Positions 48,443 to 58,478 of a DNA stretch of 64,000 nt are shown piece after piece. This DNA is from Nocardioides sp. zg-DK7169 (lineage in GTDB: Bacteria > Actinomycetota > Actinomycetes > Propionibacteriales > Nocardioidaceae): positions 1-64,000 of the forward strand of contig NZ_JABJRA010000005.1 in NCBI RefSeq assembly GCF_013155365.1, given 5' to 3'. The position numbers were made by a program, and so were the translations under genes. Below the pieces are notes generated by a model that did not search any database, was not told the DNA's origin, and was given only the letters and a program-made list of their open reading frames with translations. Each line of letters starts with the position of its first letter. Within the stretch, counting starts at the first letter, position 1.

Positions 48443-50717
48443 GCGCCGCCGGGATCGTCGCCATCCACGCCGAGCGGACCTCGAGCAGCGGGGCGTCGAA
48501 CTGTCCCTCCACCGACACCGCGTCGCCGCCGGTGACGCCGAGCGCGGTGAGCGGTACGCCGTGGCGCGCGGCGAGCTCGACGAGCCGGTCCTCCTCGCCC
48601 TCGGCGACGGTGACCAGCACCCGGCCCGCGGACTCGGAGAACAGCGCCACGAACGCGTCGCCGCCGGCCACGTCGGCCACCGAGACGCGGGCGCCGACCA
48701 TCCGGTGCAGCGAGGCCTCGACGAGCGCCTGGGCAAGGCCGCCGTCGGCGAGGTCGTGGGCGCTGGTGAGCAGCCCGCGGCCCTCGGCGAGGAGCTCGGC
48801 GAGCGCCTTCTCGGCCGCCAGGTCCACCCGCGGCGGGGTGCCGCCGAGGTGGCCGTGGACGACGTTGGCCCACTCCGAGCCGGAGAGCTCCTCGCGGGTC
48901 TCACCGAGCAGGAAGACCCGCTCGCCGGCCGCGGCGAAGCCGGACGGGGTCCGGGTGGTCACGTCGTCGATCACGCCGAGCACCGCGACCACCGGGGTCG
49001 GCAGGATGGCGGTCTCGCCGGTCTGGTTGTAGAGGCTCACGTTGCCGCCGGTGACCGGGATCCCCAGCTCCAGGCAGCCGTCCTTGAGGCCGCGGCAGGC
49101 CTCGGCGAACTGCCACATCACGTCGGTGTCCTCGGGCGAGCCGAAGTTGAGGCAGTCCGAGATCGCCAGCGGGGTGGCGCCGCCGGTCGCGACGTTGCGG
49201 TAGGACTCCGCGAGCGCGAGCTGCGCGCCGGCGTACGGGTCGAGCTTGGCGAAGCGGCCGTTGCAGTCGGTGGAGACAGCGACGCCGAGGTTGGTCTCCT
49301 CGTCGATGCGGACCATGCCGCTGTCGGAGGGCTGGGCGAGCACGGTGTTGCCGCGCACGTAGCGGTCGTACTGGTCGGTGATCCAGGACTTGTCGCACAG
49401 GTTCGGGCTGGCGACCAGGCGCAGCAGGGTCTCCAGCAGCTCCGCGCCGCTGGCCGGGCGGGCCAGGTCCTCGGCGCGGTCGGCCTGGAGGGCGTCCTGC
49501 CAGCTCGGGCGGGCGTAGGGACGCTCGTAGGTCGGGCCCTCGTGGGCCACGGTGCGCGGCGGCACGTCGACGACGCGCTCGCCGTGCCAGTCGATCTCGA
49601 GGCGACCGGTGTCGGTGACCTCGCCGACCACGACGGCCTCGACGTCCCACTTGGCGCAGATCGCCATGAACGCCTCGACGTCGCCGGGCTCGACGACGGC
49701 CATCATCCGCTCCTGCGACTCGCTCATGAGGATCTCCTCGGGAGCGAGGGTGGAGTCGCGCAGCGGCACCCGGTCGAGCTCGACGTGCATGCCGCCGTCA
49801 CCGGCGGAGGCGAGCTCGGAGGTGGCGCAGGACAGGCCCGCGCCGCCGAGGTCCTGGATGCCCGCGACCAGGCCGGCCGCGAAGATCTCGAGGGTGCACT
49901 CGATGAGCAGCTTCTCCATGAAGGGGTCGCCGACCTGCACGCTGGGGCGCTTGGCCGGCCCGTCGGCGTCGAAGGTCTCGCTGGCGAGCACGGAGACGCC
50001 GCCGATGCCGTCGCCGCCGGTGCGGGCGCCGTAGAGGATCACCTGGTTGCCGACGCCGGAGGCCTTGGCGAGGTGCAGGTCCTCGTGGCGCAGCACGCCG
50101 ACGCACAGCGCGTTGACCAGCGGGTTGCCGGCGTAGCTGGCGTCGAAGACCGCCTCGCCGCCGATGTTGGGCAGGCCCAGGCAGTTGCCGTAGCCGCCGA
50201 CGCCCGCCACGATCCCGGGCAGCACCCGGTGGGTGTCGGGGGCGTCGAGCGGGCCGAAGCGCAGCGGGTCCATCACCGCGACCGGGCGCGCGCCCATCGC
50301 GAGGATGTCGCGGACGATGCCGCCCACGCCGGTCGCGGCGCCCTGGTAGGGCTCGACGTACGACGGGTGGTTGTGGCTCTCGACCTTGAAGGTGACGGCG
50401 TAGCCCTGGCCGACGTCGATGACGCCGGCGTTCTCGCCGATGCCGGCGAGCATCTTGCCGGCCGGGGTCTCCTGCGGGATCTCGGAGAACTGCTTGAGGT
50501 GCACCTTGGAGGACTTGTAGGAGCAGTGCTCGCTCCACATCACCGAGTACATCGCCAGCTCCGAGCTGGTGGGACGGCGCCCGAGGATCTCGCGGATCCG
50601 GGCGTACTCGTCGGCCTTCAGCCCCAGGTCGGCCCACGGCTGGTGCCGGTCCGGGTCGGTGGCGGCGACCGCGACGGTGTCGAGGGTGGACGTGGCGGAA
50701 CGCTGCTGCTCGGGCAC
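48435..50717 (-). CDS. purL: Phosphoribosylformylglycinamidine synthase, large subunit
   Basis: 760 residues, the short PurL that works with separate PurS and PurQ. It converts FGAR + ATP + ammonia to FGAM. Motifs: [20 protein letters not shown] near residue 57, [20 protein letters not shown] (His), [56 protein letters not shown], and [20 protein letters not shown]. The gene is separated from purS-purQ (52987-53918) by the DUF1906 and DUF3817 genes. The arfB start overlaps its end. Confidence 0.97.
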   Translation of the reverse strand: MPEQQRSATSTLDTVAVAATDPDRHQPWADLGLKADEYARIREILGRRPTSSELAMYSVMWSEHCSYKSSKVHLKQFSEIPQETPAGKMLAGIGENAGVIDVGQGYAVTFKVESHNHPSYVEPYQGAATGVGGIVRDILAMGARPVAVMDPLRFGPLDAPDTHRVLPGIVAGVGGYGNCLGLPNIGGEAVFDASYAGNPLVNALCVGVLRHEDLHLAKASGVGNQVILYGARTGGDGIGGVSVLASETFDADGPAKRPSVQVGDPFMEKLLIECTLEIFAAGLVAGIQDLGGAGLSCATSELASAGDGGMHVELDRVPLRDSTLAPEEILMSESQERMMAVVEPGDVEAFMAICAKWDVEAVVVGEVTDTGRLEIDWHGERVVDVPPRTVAHEGPTYERPYARPSWQDALQADRAEDLARPASGAELLETLLRLVASPNLCDKSWITDQYDRYVRGNTVLAQPSDSGMVRIDEETNLGVAVSTDCNGRFAKLDPYAGAQLALAESYRNVATGGATPLAISDCLNFGSPEDTDVMWQFAEACRGLKDGCLELGIPVTGGNVSLYNQTGETAILPTPVVAVLGVIDDVTTRTPSGFAAAGERVFLLGETREELSGSEWANVVHGHLGGTPPRVDLAAEKALAELLAEGRGLLTSAHDLADGGLAQALVEASLHRMVGARVSVADVAGGDAFVALFSESAGRVLVTVAEGEEDRLVELAARHGVPLTALGVTGGDAVSVEGQFDAPLLEVRSAWMATIPAALA

Positions 50718-51042
50718 GGGGCCAATCTACCGGCGGCGCTCCGGGTCCTCGGCGGCGGCGTCCGAGCACCGGTCGCGCGCGGGGCGGCGGGTGGTCGCCG
50801 GCCGGACGCGGGGCGCGCGGAGCGGGGTCGCGGGAGCCCCCGACCCGCCTCTGACCTGCACAGACGCGCTCGTGAACTACATTCCTGTAGTTCAGCGCGA
50901 TGGGTGTTACTGATGTGACTGGTGTGGTTATGGTGGCGAGGCTCGATGCCGAGCGCCCGGCCCCGGACCCTCGTCCGCGCCCGCCGGACACCCGCCAGAT
51001 CCCCCGACCCGGTCCGCCCGGGTCCTGCCCTGGAGCCTCCCC
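50718..51042. other. Regulatory gap between purL and the DUF1906 gene (325 bp, no gene)
   Basis: The first half is plain GC-rich sequence. At 50865-50899 an unusually AT-rich hairpin stands out: outer arms CGCGCT/AGCGCG and inner arms GAACTACA / TGTAGTTC around TTCC. Directly after it come spaced GTTAC-tgat-GTGAC-tggtg-TGGTTA direct repeats (50906-50930), similar in look to MtrA-type sites. A leader of about 110 bases then precedes the secreted protein. No riboswitch I recognise. Confidence 0.5.
50865..50899 (+). promoter_or_regulatory. AT-rich hairpin/operator upstream of DUF1906 gene
   Basis: CGCGCT-cgt-GAACTACA-TTCC-TGTAGTTC-AGCGCG: 8-bp inner and 6-bp outer arms with a 3-base bulge. It could be an operator or RNA stem. 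The word AACTACAT also occurs on the minus strand at 25091-25098, in the ndh/HATPase promoter gap. Confidence 0.5.
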
Positions 51043-52449
51043 ATGCGTCGCCCGTCCTTCCGCACGTCTCCCGCCCGGCCCCGTCGGGGGCGCCGCCTCG
51101 CCGGCGCCCTCGCCGCGGTGCTCGCGCTCAGCGTCGCCGGCACCACCACGGTGCTGGCCACCGCGCCGCCCGCCGTCGCCGCGGCCGAGCCCGCCCCGAA
51201 CCCGCCCACCCCGGGCAACATCACCGGCTACGGCTTCGACCAGTGCCTCACGCCGACCCAGCAGGCGATGAACACCTGGCTGCGCACCTCGCCGTTCCTG
51301 GCCGTCGGCGTCTACATCTCCGGCGCCTCGCGCGCCTGCCGCGACCAGCCGAACCTGACTCCGGCGTGGGTCCGCACCCAGCTGGCCAAGGGCTGGCGGC
51401 TGCTGCCGATCACCCTCGGCCCGCAGGCCTCCTGCCAGCCGCGCTTCCCGCGCTACGGCAACGACCCGACGATCAACCCGGCGCCGGGCAAGCACGGGCG
51501 CTACGGCAAGGCCCGCACCATGGGCCGCGCGGAGGCCAACTCCGCGGTCGCCGCCGCCAAGCGGCTCGGGATCGTGCCGGGCAGCACGCTGTTCTACGAC
51601 CTCGAGGGCTACGACAACACCAACACCCACTGCCGCGAGTCCGCGCTGGCGTTCCTGACCGGGTGGACCAACCGCGTCCGCGCCCAGGGCTACCTGTCCG
51701 GCGTCTACTCCAGCGCCTCCTCCGGCATCGTCGCGCTCGACAAGGCGCGGCGTACCAAGCAGGCCGGCATCGTGGTGCCCGACCAGCTCTGGATCGCCCG
51801 CTGGGACGGCGTCGCCAACACCTCCACGACCTACATCGGCGAGGACGGCTGGCGCCCCGGTGGCCGGGTGAAGCAGTACCGCGGCGGCCACGACGAGACC
51901 TGGGGCGGGGTGCGCATCAACATCGACAGCAACTACCTCGACCTCGGGCTGGGCTCGGTGGCGCCGCGCGAGAGCCACTGCGGCGGCGTCCGGGTCGACT
52001 TCGAGCGCTACCAGGCCCTCCAGGCCCCCGTCGCCGGCCGGGTCGCCCCGCCCGCGCAGGTCACCGCGCTGCAGTGCCTGCTGACCGAGCAGGGGATCTA
52101 CACCGGCCGCCTGCACGGCAAGTACAACGCGCGTCTGATCAAGGCCGTGAACAAGTGGCAGCGCGAGGCCGGCCAGCCGGTCAGCCCGAGCTGGACGCAC
52201 AAGAACTGGATGTCGCTGACCGCCGCCGGTCCGCGCGCGGTGCTCAAGCACGGCTCCGCCGGCACCGCCGTACGCCGCGTGCAGCGGGCCCTGAACGCCG
52301 CCCGCCCGGGCGCCGCGATCTCGGTGACCGGCACCTTCGAGGCCACCACGACCGCCGCGGTCAAGGGCTACCAGAAGAAGGTCGGCCTGCCGCAGTCCGG
52401 CGTGGTCGAGGGCCGCACCTGGCGCCACCTCGCCAAGGGCGTGCGCTGA
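51043..52449 (+). CDS. Secreted DUF1906 glycoside-hydrolase-like protein with peptidoglycan-binding domains
   Basis: 468 residues. An Arg-rich N-region, hydrophobic core (GALAAVLALSVAGTTTVLA) and AxA cleavage near residue 47 form a signal peptide. The DUF1906 domain (about 57-290) begins GYGFDQCLTPTQQAMNTWLR and contains YDLEGYD with acidic candidates and DQLWIARWDG, typical of the GH25-like TIM barrel. A C-terminal region has two PG_binding_1-like units (VTALQCLLTEQGIYTGRLHG; VRRVQRALNAARPGAAISVT). It probably acts in or on the cell wall. Ends at a very strong terminator. Confidence 0.88.
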   Translation: MRRPSFRTSPARPRRGRRLAGALAAVLALSVAGTTTVLATAPPAVAAAEPAPNPPTPGNITGYGFDQCLTPTQQAMNTWLRTSPFLAVGVYISGASRACRDQPNLTPAWVRTQLAKGWRLLPITLGPQASCQPRFPRYGNDPTINPAPGKHGRYGKARTMGRAEANSAVAAAKRLGIVPGSTLFYDLEGYDNTNTHCRESALAFLTGWTNRVRAQGYLSGVYSSASSGIVALDKARRTKQAGIVVPDQLWIARWDGVANTSTTYIGEDGWRPGGRVKQYRGGHDETWGGVRINIDSNYLDLGLGSVAPRESHCGGVRVDFERYQALQAPVAGRVAPPAQVTALQCLLTEQGIYTGRLHGKYNARLIKAVNKWQREAGQPVSPSWTHKNWMSLTAAGPRAVLKHGSAGTAVRRVQRALNAARPGAAISVTGTFEATTTAAVKGYQKKVGLPQSGVVEGRTWRHLAKGVR

Positions 52450-52479
52450 CCCCGCGCTCCCCCCGCGCGCGCAGCACAA

Positions 52480-52521
52480 CGCCGGACGCCGGCACCGCTC
52501 ACGCGGTGCCGGCGTCCGGCG
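52480..52521 (+). terminator. Perfect 19-bp terminator after DUF1906 gene
   Basis: A 19-bp perfect stem (52480-52498 with 52503-52521; arms begin CGCCGGACGCC) closes on TCAC and is followed by TTTG. It also faces the 3' end of the convergent DUF3817 gene. Confidence 0.85.
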
Positions 52522-52543
52522 TTTGATGCAGGTGGGTGCGGGC

Positions 52544-52990
52544 TCAGCCGACCGGCGGGCCGGCGAGCAGCGCGAGACCGAACAGGACGCCCACCGCGAC
52601 GAGCCCGGTGAGCAGTCCCTGGAGCGGCTTGCGGATCACCCAGGCGGCGATCCTCTCCAGCGGGCCGCGGGGCTCCTCGGTGCTCAGCCGCCAGGTGCTC
52701 GCGAGCAGGCCGCGACGCTCGGCGTGGATCTCGAACGGCACCGTCGCGAACGGCGGGACCGCGGCCACCAGGCCCAGGAGGGTCTGCTTGACCGGCCAGC
52801 GCTGGTCGAGCGCGACCAGGACGGTGGTGAGGCAGTAGGCGATGAACACCGCGCCGTGGATCATCCCGCCGATGCGGACGCCGAGCTCGGTGGTGTTGGT
52901 GACGTACTTGAGGAACATGCCGCCCAGCAGCAGCGCCCAGGTGACGGCCTCGGCGCGCGCGATGAAGCGGTAGAGACGGGTGGGGGTCAT
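52544..52990 (-). CDS. DUF3817 integral membrane protein
   Basis: 148 residues, three to four membrane helices: [20 protein letters not shown] (the conserved N-terminal 'aEa.sw..Ll..m.lKy'), [20 protein letters not shown] with the family HG motif, [19 protein letters not shown], and [22 protein letters not shown]3817 proteins resemble the small YdzA/MscS-linked membrane domain; function is unknown. ATG overlaps the purQ stop (ATGA), so it is translated with purQ. This linkage to purQ is seen in related actinobacteria. Confidence 0.85.
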   Translation of the reverse strand: MTPTRLYRFIARAEAVTWALLLGGMFLKYVTNTTELGVRIGGMIHGAVFIAYCLTTVLVALDQRWPVKQTLLGLVAAVPPFATVPFEIHAERRGLLASTWRLSTEEPRGPLERIAAWVIRKPLQGLLTGLVAVGVLFGLALLAGPPVG

Positions 52991-53652
52991 GCGAACACTC
53001 CAGCTGCGAGTGAGGTGAAGAAGCCGAGACCGTCGGTCCCGGTGCCGGTCAGGTCCTCGACCGAGTGCTCCGGGTGGGGCATCAGGCCGACGACGTTGCC
53101 GCGCTCGTTGCAGATGCCGGCGATGTCGCGCAGCGACCCGTTCGGGTTGCCGAGGTAGCGCGCGACGACCTGGCCCTCGCCCTCGAGGCGGTCCAGGGTC
53201 TCGGCGTCCGCGACGAAGGAGCCCTCGCCGTTCTTGAGCGCGACCACGATCTCCGCGCCCTCGTCGTACGACGAGGTCCAGGGGGTGCGGTTGTTCTCGA
53301 CGCGCAGCGGCTGGTCCAGGCAGAGGAAGCGCTGCTCGGTGTTGCGGATCAGCGCACCCGGGAGCAGGTGGGACTCGCACAGGATCTGGAAGCCGTTGCA
53401 GATGCCGAGCACCGGCATGCCGCGCTCGGCGGCCGCGACGACCTCGGTCATCACCGGCGAGAAGCGCGAGATCGCGCCGCAGCGCAGGTAGTCGCCGTAG
53501 GAGAAGCCGCCGGGCAGCACCACCGCGTCGACGCCGCGGAGATCGTGGTCGCCGTGCCACAGCGCGACGGCCTCGTGGCCGCCGATGCGGACGGCGCGCT
53601 GGGCGTCGACGTCGTCGAGGGAGCCCGGGAAGGTGACGACACCGACCTTCAC
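52987..53652 (-). CDS. purQ: Phosphoribosylformylglycinamidine synthase, glutaminase subunit
   Basis: 221 residues of a class I glutaminase. Catalytic Cys in [20 protein letters not shown]; catalytic His/Glu in [37 protein letters not shown] at the start and [20 protein letters not shown]. It supplies ammonia to PurL in the PurSQL complex. GTG at 53652 overlaps the purS stop by four bases (GTGA), and its own stop overlaps the DUF3817 start: three genes in a tight coupled chain. Confidence 0.97.
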   Translation of the reverse strand: MKVGVVTFPGSLDDVDAQRAVRIGGHEAVALWHGDHDLRGVDAVVLPGGFSYGDYLRCGAISRFSPVMTEVVAAAERGMPVLGICNGFQILCESHLLPGALIRNTEQRFLCLDQPLRVENNRTPWTSSYDEGAEIVVALKNGEGSFVADAETLDRLEGEGQVVARYLGNPNGSLRDIAGICNERGNVVGLMPHPEHSVEDLTGTGTDGLGFFTSLAAGVFA

Positions 53653-53918
53653 GCGAGCACCTCGGCGCCGCTCGCGTCCTCGACCCGGACGGTGAAGTTC
53701 TCGATGACCGGGTTCGACAGCAGCGTCTCGGCCATCTGGTGCACCTGCGCCAGGACCTCCTCGCTCGCCTCGCCCTCGATCTCGAGCTCGAAGCGCTTGC
53801 CCTGGCGCACGTCGGCGACGCCGGAGAAGCCCAGGCGGGGCAGGGCACCGAGAACGGCCTTCCCCTGCGGGTCGAGGATCTCGGGCTTGGGCATGACGTC
53901 GACGACGACTCGGGGCAC
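53649..53918 (-). CDS. purS: Phosphoribosylformylglycinamidine synthase subunit PurS
   Basis: 89 residues, the normal length for PurS. Motifs: [59 protein letters not shown]. PurS dimers bridge PurL and PurQ and form the ammonia channel. Start GTG at 53918 behind AGGAGCCTC. First gene of purS-purQ-DUF3817. Confidence 0.95.
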   Translation of the reverse strand: MPRVVVDVMPKPEILDPQGKAVLGALPRLGFSGVADVRQGKRFELEIEGEASEEVLAQVHQMAETLLSNPVIENFTVRVEDASGAEVLA

Positions 53919-53998
53919 GTGAGGCTCCTGGGAAGCAGGGGTGGATGTGCCGCCATTCTACGAGCAACCGCTCACCCCCGGTCCGGCACACTGGAGCC

Positions 53999-54523
53999 AT
54001 GAGCATGCTCACGCCCGGCGCCGGCAGCGGCGCCCCCGGACCTGGAGGGAACCCGCTGCGTCTGGAGTTCCCCCAGTCCCTCGCCGTGTACGACGACTAC
54101 GCGGCTGCCCAGCGGGCCGTGGACTTCCTCTCCGACCGCAAGTTCCCCGTGCAGCAGTGCATGATCGTCGGCACCGACCTCAAGCGAGTGGAGCGCATCA
54201 CCGGCCGTCTCACCACCGGGAAGGTGGCCCTGGGCGGCGCGGCGTCCGGCGCGTGGCTGGGCCTGTTCGTAGGCCTGCTCTTCGTCCTGTTCACCACCGA
54301 GGGCGCCCTCCCGATCCTGATCTCGACACTGATCTTCGGTGCGCTGTTCGGCGTCATCTGGTCGCTGGTCGGGTACGCCGCCACGCGCGGGCGCCGCGAC
54401 TTCTCCTCGATCACCCAGGTGATCGCCACCCGCTACGAGGTGCTGGTCGAGCACAAGGTGGCCGCGCAGGCCCGCGAGCTGCTGGCCCAGCTGCCGGGCA
54501 GCCAGCCCAACCCGTTCGCCTGA
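53999..54523 (+). CDS. General stress protein 17M-like (YflT domain) membrane-associated protein
   Basis: 174 residues. The N-terminal half ([20 protein letters not shown], then [19 protein letters not shown]) is the YflT/GSP17M fold. The central part has two helices separated by a short turn ([40 protein letters not shown]), so it is probably embedded in the membrane. The end ([20 protein letters not shown]) repeats the N-terminal pattern. B. subtilis YflT is controlled by SigB. ATG at 53999 follows GGAG. Its molecular function is unknown. Confidence 0.8.
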   Translation: MSMLTPGAGSGAPGPGGNPLRLEFPQSLAVYDDYAAAQRAVDFLSDRKFPVQQCMIVGTDLKRVERITGRLTTGKVALGGAASGAWLGLFVGLLFVLFTTEGALPILISTLIFGALFGVIWSLVGYAATRGRRDFSSITQVIATRYEVLVEHKVAAQARELLAQLPGSQPNPFA

Positions 54524-54565
54524 CGCCCGATCGGGCCGGGCGCCAGGCGGGGCTCGGTCCGGGGC

Positions 54566-56133
54566 TCAGGCGAGCTCGCGCTTGAGGATCTTGCCGGTCG
54601 CGGTCATCGGCAGGGTCTCGCGGAACTCCACGATGCGCGGGTACTTGTAGCCCGCCATCTGCTCCTTGGCCCACGCGACCAGCGCGTCCTCGGTCAGCCC
54701 GGAGCCCGGGGCGCGGATGACCACGGCCTTGATCTCCTCGCCGTGGGTCTCGTGCGGCACGCCGATGACGGCGCACAGCGAGACCTCCGGGTGGGTGAGG
54801 AGCACCTCCTCGATCTCGCGCGGGTAGACGTTGAACCCGCCGCGGATGATCATCTCCTTGGCCCGGTCGACGATGTGGTACCAGCCGTCCTCGTCCTTGC
54901 GGGCCAGGTCGCCGGTGCGGAACCAGCCGTCCGCGTCGATCGCCTCCGCGGTCGCCTCGGGCCGCGCGTAGTAGCCCTTCATGACGTTGTGCCCGCGCAC
55001 CGCGATCTCGCCGATGACGTCGCTCCCCGACCCGTCGTCGGTGAGCTCGACGCCCTGGCTGTCGACCAGCCGCATCTCCACCCCGGGGATCGGCACACCG
55101 ATCGAGCCGGGGCGCGCCGGCTCGCCGTACGTGGAGAACGAGGCGACCGGGGAGGTCTCGGAGAGCCCGTAGCCCTCCAGGATGGTGACCCCGAAGCGCT
55201 TCTCGAACTCGCGGTGCACCTCGACCGGGAGCGCGGAGCCGCCGGAGACCGCGACGCGCAGGTGCTCGGCGACGGCCTGGGCGTCGATGTCCTCCTCCAG
55301 CGCGCCGAGCAGGCCCCAGTACATCGTGGGGACGCCGGCGAAGAAGGTGATCCGCTCGCGGCGCATCAGCTCGAGCGCCGCCACCGGCTCGAAGCGCGGC
55401 AGCATCACGACGGTGCCGCCGAACGCGAACGCGCCGTTCTGGCACACGGTCTGGCCGAAGGAGTGGAACAGCGGCAGCACGCACAGGTAGGTGTCGGGGT
55501 TCTCCGCGTCGGCGCCGAACAGCGCCTCGCTGGCGAGCGCGTTGTCGCGCATGTTGCGGTGGCGCAGCTCGGCGCCCTTGGCCTGGCCCGTGGTGCCGGA
55601 GGTGTAGAGGATGACCGCGGTGTCGTCCTCGTCGGTCGCGACGGTCTCGAAGGCGCCGGAGTGCGTCATCATCGCCTCCGCCATCGTCTCGGTGCCCTCG
55701 ATCGGCGAGGGGCCGCCGAGCTCGGCGGTGATGACGAAGAAGTGCTCGCAGGCGTCGACCGCCTCGAAGCCGGCGTGGCCGTTGACGCCCATCGGCAGCT
55801 CGGAGGTGCCCTCGAAGCAGAAGTAGGCCTTCGCGTCGAGTCCTCGAGGTGGTAGGCGATCTCGCGGCCCTTGAGCAGCACGTTGAGCGGGACCACCGTC
55901 GCCCCGGCCTTGAGGATGCCGAAGTAGACGATCGTGAAGTACGGCAGGTTCGGGCAGCTGAGCGCCACCTTGTCGCCGGGGCCGATCCCGCGCTCGACCA
56001 GCATGTTGGCGCACATGTTGGCGAAGGCGTTGATCGAGGCGTAGGTCAGGCGGGTCTCACCGAGGACCACGGCATCGCGGTCGGGGTACTTCGCGGCGCT
56101 GTCCTCGAGCAGGGTGGAGAGGTTGTACGACAA
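54566..56133 (-). pseudogene. Long-chain acyl-CoA synthetase interrupted by a single-base frameshift
   Basis: Two overlapping frames together make a normal AMP-forming ligase of about 522 residues. The N-terminal part (56133 down to about 55838) encodes MSYNLSTLLEDSAAKYPDRD to ILKAGATVVPLNVLLKGREI and AYHLEDS. The next frame continues with DAKAYFCFEGTSEL, AVILYTSGTTGQAKGAELRH (AMP-binding), YGLSETSPV, GWFRTGDLARKDEDG, and ends TGKILKREL. The total span is 1568 bases, one short of a multiple of three, and the break at about 55834-55838 fits loss of one G in GACTC(G)GACGCG. Everything else is intact, so it is either a recent mutation or a sequencing error. Role: activates fatty acids to acyl-CoA. 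Confidence 0.85.
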
Positions 56134-56296
56134 CGGTGGCCTCCGTCACGGTCGGGTGTGGGGACAACCTACGTGCCGACCCCCGGGCGGGACAGGGACG
56201 AAACGGGGCCGCCCGGCGGACCCCGGGGACGGGTCGGGGTCGGACCAGGGACGCACCCGATGCGCGCGCCGCCGGCGCCCGGCCACGCTGGAGGCC

Positions 56297-57481
56297 ATGA
56301 CCGCCGCCCGGCCCCGCGCCCTGCCACCCGCCGCACGCGAGCTCGCGACGGTGCTGGCGCTGTTCGCCGCCTACAACCTGGGCCGGCTGCTGGCGACCAC
56401 CCGGGTCGGCCCCGCCGACGAGCACGCCCGCGCGATCCGCGACCTCCAGGCCGGGGTCGCGCTGCCCGACGAGGCGGACCTCCAGGCCTGGGCGCTCGGG
56501 GTGGAGGGGCTCGTCGCGCTGGCGGACCGCTACTACCTGCTGCACTTCCCCGTCACCGCGGCGGTCCTGGTGTGGCTGTGGGTGCGCCACCGCCCGTCGT
56601 ACCGCTGGGCGCGCACGGCGCTGGCGCTGGCCACCGGGGTGGCGATGCTCGTGCACCTGGTGCTGCCGGTGACCCCGCCGCGGCTGCTGGCCGAGGCCGG
56701 GATGGTCGACACCGGGCAGCACGGCGGGACGAGCGTCTACGCCGGCTCGCCGCTCGCCGGGCTGGCCAACGAGTACGCCGCCGTACCGAGCCTGCACGTC
56801 GGGTGGGCGCTGCTGCTCGCGGTGGTCCTCGTCGCCACGCTGCGCAGCAGGTGGCGCTGGCTGTGGCTGCTGCACCCGGCCCTCACCACCGCCACCGTGG
56901 TCGTCACGGCGAACCACTGGTGGCTCGACGCGGCCGCCGGCGCACTCCTGGTCGGTGCCGCGCTGCTCCTCGCCGCGCCACGAGCGCCGACTCGGCGCAC
57001 CACGAGCGCCGACTCGGCGCACCACAGGCGCCGACTCGGCGAGATCTCAGGGGTGGGGACGGGCGGCGAGGAGGCGGGCGGCGCGACGCAGGTCGGCGCG
57101 CACGGCGTACGGCGCGAGGCGGGAGAGCACCGCGGCGAGCGGGCGGGCGGGGCCGGTCGCGTGCAGCGAGAGCGTCGCCTCGATCTCGCAGCCGCCCGGC
57201 GCCGGGGCGAGCTCGAGGGTGAGCACGGCCGCGAAGGAGCGCCAGGTGCCGCGCTCGGTCCAGCGGTGCGGGCGGTCCAGCTCGGTGGTCTCCATCCGCG
57301 GGCGCAGCCCGGGGCTGGTGACGTCGACCCAGGTCTGACCGGCCCGGGGCTCCCCGTCGACGTCCTCGACGCGGGCGAGGCTGGACTGCCAGGCCGGCCG
57401 GTTGCGCGGGTCGACCAGGTAGTCGAAGGCGACCTCGGGAGCGACCGGCACGTGCATGCGGCTAGAACGTCTCGCCGGTGA
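56297..57481 (+). CDS. PAP2 / inositol-phosphotransferase-like membrane protein, with abnormal 3' extension
   Basis: The first ~235 residues are an Aur1/PAP2-type membrane protein: about six helices, [20 protein letters not shown], catalytic motifs [10 protein letters not shown] (C2) and [18 protein letters not shown] (C3). The frame then runs through the 22-bp repeat array (translated as [19 protein letters not shown]) and on through the antisense strand of the whole SRPBCC gene before a stop at 57479-57481. The extension is thus probably not functional and the natural stop seems lost near the repeat. Starts at ATG 56297 behind GGAGGCC. Substrate unknown. Confidence 0.6.
   Translation: MTAARPRALPPAARELATVLALFAAYNLGRLLATTRVGPADEHARAIRDLQAGVALPDEADLQAWALGVEGLVALADRYYLLHFPVTAAVLVWLWVRHRPSYRWARTALALATGVAMLVHLVLPVTPPRLLAEAGMVDTGQHGGTSVYAGSPLAGLANEYAAVPSLHVGWALLLAVVLVATLRSRWRWLWLLHPALTTATVVVTANHWWLDAAAGALLVGAALLLAAPRAPTRRTTSADSAHHRRRLGEISGVGTGGEEAGGATQVGAHGVRREAGEHRGERAGGAGRVQRERRLDLAAARRRGELEGEHGREGAPGAALGPAVRAVQLGGLHPRAQPGAGDVDPGLTGPGLPVDVLDAGEAGLPGRPVARVDQVVEGDLGSDRHVHAARTSRR
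56978..57042. repeat. Three tandem 22-bp units with palindromic CGCCGA-C-TCGGCG core
   Basis: Units 56978-56999, 57000-57021 and 57022-57042 (last one shorter by one base) are nearly identical; each carries GCGCCGACTCGGCG. The flanking 20-mer CGCCACGAGCGCCGACTCGG (56976-56995) is identical to 4501-4520. It lies between the PAP2 domain and the 3' end of the SRPBCC gene. Confidence 0.9.
57047..57457 (-). CDS. SRPBCC (START/polyketide-cyclase-like) family protein
   Basis: 136 residues. The start ([26 protein letters not shown]) is the classic helix-grip beginning with beta strand, helix, then [32 protein letters not shown] and [20 protein letters not shown] follow, then the C-terminal long helix ([19 protein letters not shown]). 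Such proteins bind a hydrophobic ligand in a cavity. It starts 4 bases after the purC stop, so it is co-transcribed with purC. Ligand is unknown. Confidence 0.85.
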   Translation of the reverse strand: MHVPVAPEVAFDYLVDPRNRPAWQSSLARVEDVDGEPRAGQTWVDVTSPGLRPRMETTELDRPHRWTERGTWRSFAAVLTLELAPAPGGCEIEATLSLHATGPARPLAAVLSRLAPYAVRADLRRAARLLAARPHP

Positions 57482-58358
57482 GCAGCTCGTAGGCCTCGAC
57501 GTAGCGGGCCCGGGTGTGCTCGACGACCTCGGGCGGCAGCGGCGGCGGCGCCACGTCGGAGCGCGGGTCCCAGCCCGACTCGGGCGAGGTCAGCCAGTTG
57601 CGGACGTTCTGCTTGTCGTAGGAGGCCTGGGTGCGGCCGGGCTGCCAGTCGGCGGCCGGCCAGAACCGCGAGGAGTCCGGGGTGAGCACCTCGTCGCCGA
57701 GCACCATCACGTCGTCGGAGCGCAGGCCGAACTCGAACTTGGTGTCGGCCAGGATGATGCCGCGCTCGCGGGCGATGCCCTCGGCGCGCTCGTAGACGGC
57801 CAGGGTCAGCTCGCGCAGCGACGCGGCGGTGTCCTCGCCGACCGTGCGGACGACCGCGTCGTAGGAGACGTTCTCGTCGTGGTCGCCGAGCTCGGCCTTG
57901 GTGGCCGGGGTGAAGATCGGCTCGGGGAGCCGGCTGGCCTCGACCAGGCCCGGCGGCAGCGCGATGCCGCACACCTCGCCGGTGGCGCGGTAGTCGGCCA
58001 GCCCGGAGCCGGTGAGGTAGCCGCGGGCCACGCACTCGACCGGGAACATCTCGAGGCGCTCGCAGATCACCGCGCGCCCGCGCACGGAGGCGGGCACGTC
58101 GGTGGACAGCACGTGGTTCGGGACCAGGTCGGTGAGCTGCTCGAACCACCACAGCGACATCCGGGTCAGGATCTCGCCCTTGTCCGGGATCGTGGAGTCC
58201 AGCACCCAGTCGAAGGAGGAGATCCGGTCGCTGGCCACCATCAGCAGCCGGCCGGCGTGCTCGCCGGCCTCGATCTCGTAGAGGTCGCGCACCTTGCCCG
58301 AGTGCAGGTGCCGGGCACCCTCGATCGCCGGGGCGGGTGGGATGTTCGGCTCGGCCAC
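57462..58358 (-). CDS. purC: Phosphoribosylaminoimidazole-succinocarboxamide synthase
   Basis: 298 residues. SAICAR synthetase: CAIR + Asp + ATP to SAICAR. Motifs: [87 protein letters not shown] at 58358 gives the standard N-terminus ([15 protein letters not shown]); the much longer open frame upstream is the antisense of the MFS genes. Operon with the SRPBCC gene. Confidence 0.96.
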   Translation of the reverse strand: MAEPNIPPAPAIEGARHLHSGKVRDLYEIEAGEHAGRLLMVASDRISSFDWVLDSTIPDKGEILTRMSLWWFEQLTDLVPNHVLSTDVPASVRGRAVICERLEMFPVECVARGYLTGSGLADYRATGEVCGIALPPGLVEASRLPEPIFTPATKAELGDHDENVSYDAVVRTVGEDTAASLRELTLAVYERAEGIARERGIILADTKFEFGLRSDDVMVLGDEVLTPDSSRFWPAADWQPGRTQASYDKQNVRNWLTSPESGWDPRSDVAPPPLPPEVVEHTRARYVEAYELLTGETF

Positions 58359-58478
58359 GACGCCAACCCTAGAGCCCGCGGGTGCGCGCCTCCCCCGCCG
58401 CGGCCGATCCCGGACACCGTGCCGCTGTGCGGAACGCGGCAGCGGCGCATGGCGCCGCGCCACGGCAGGCTCGCCTGC

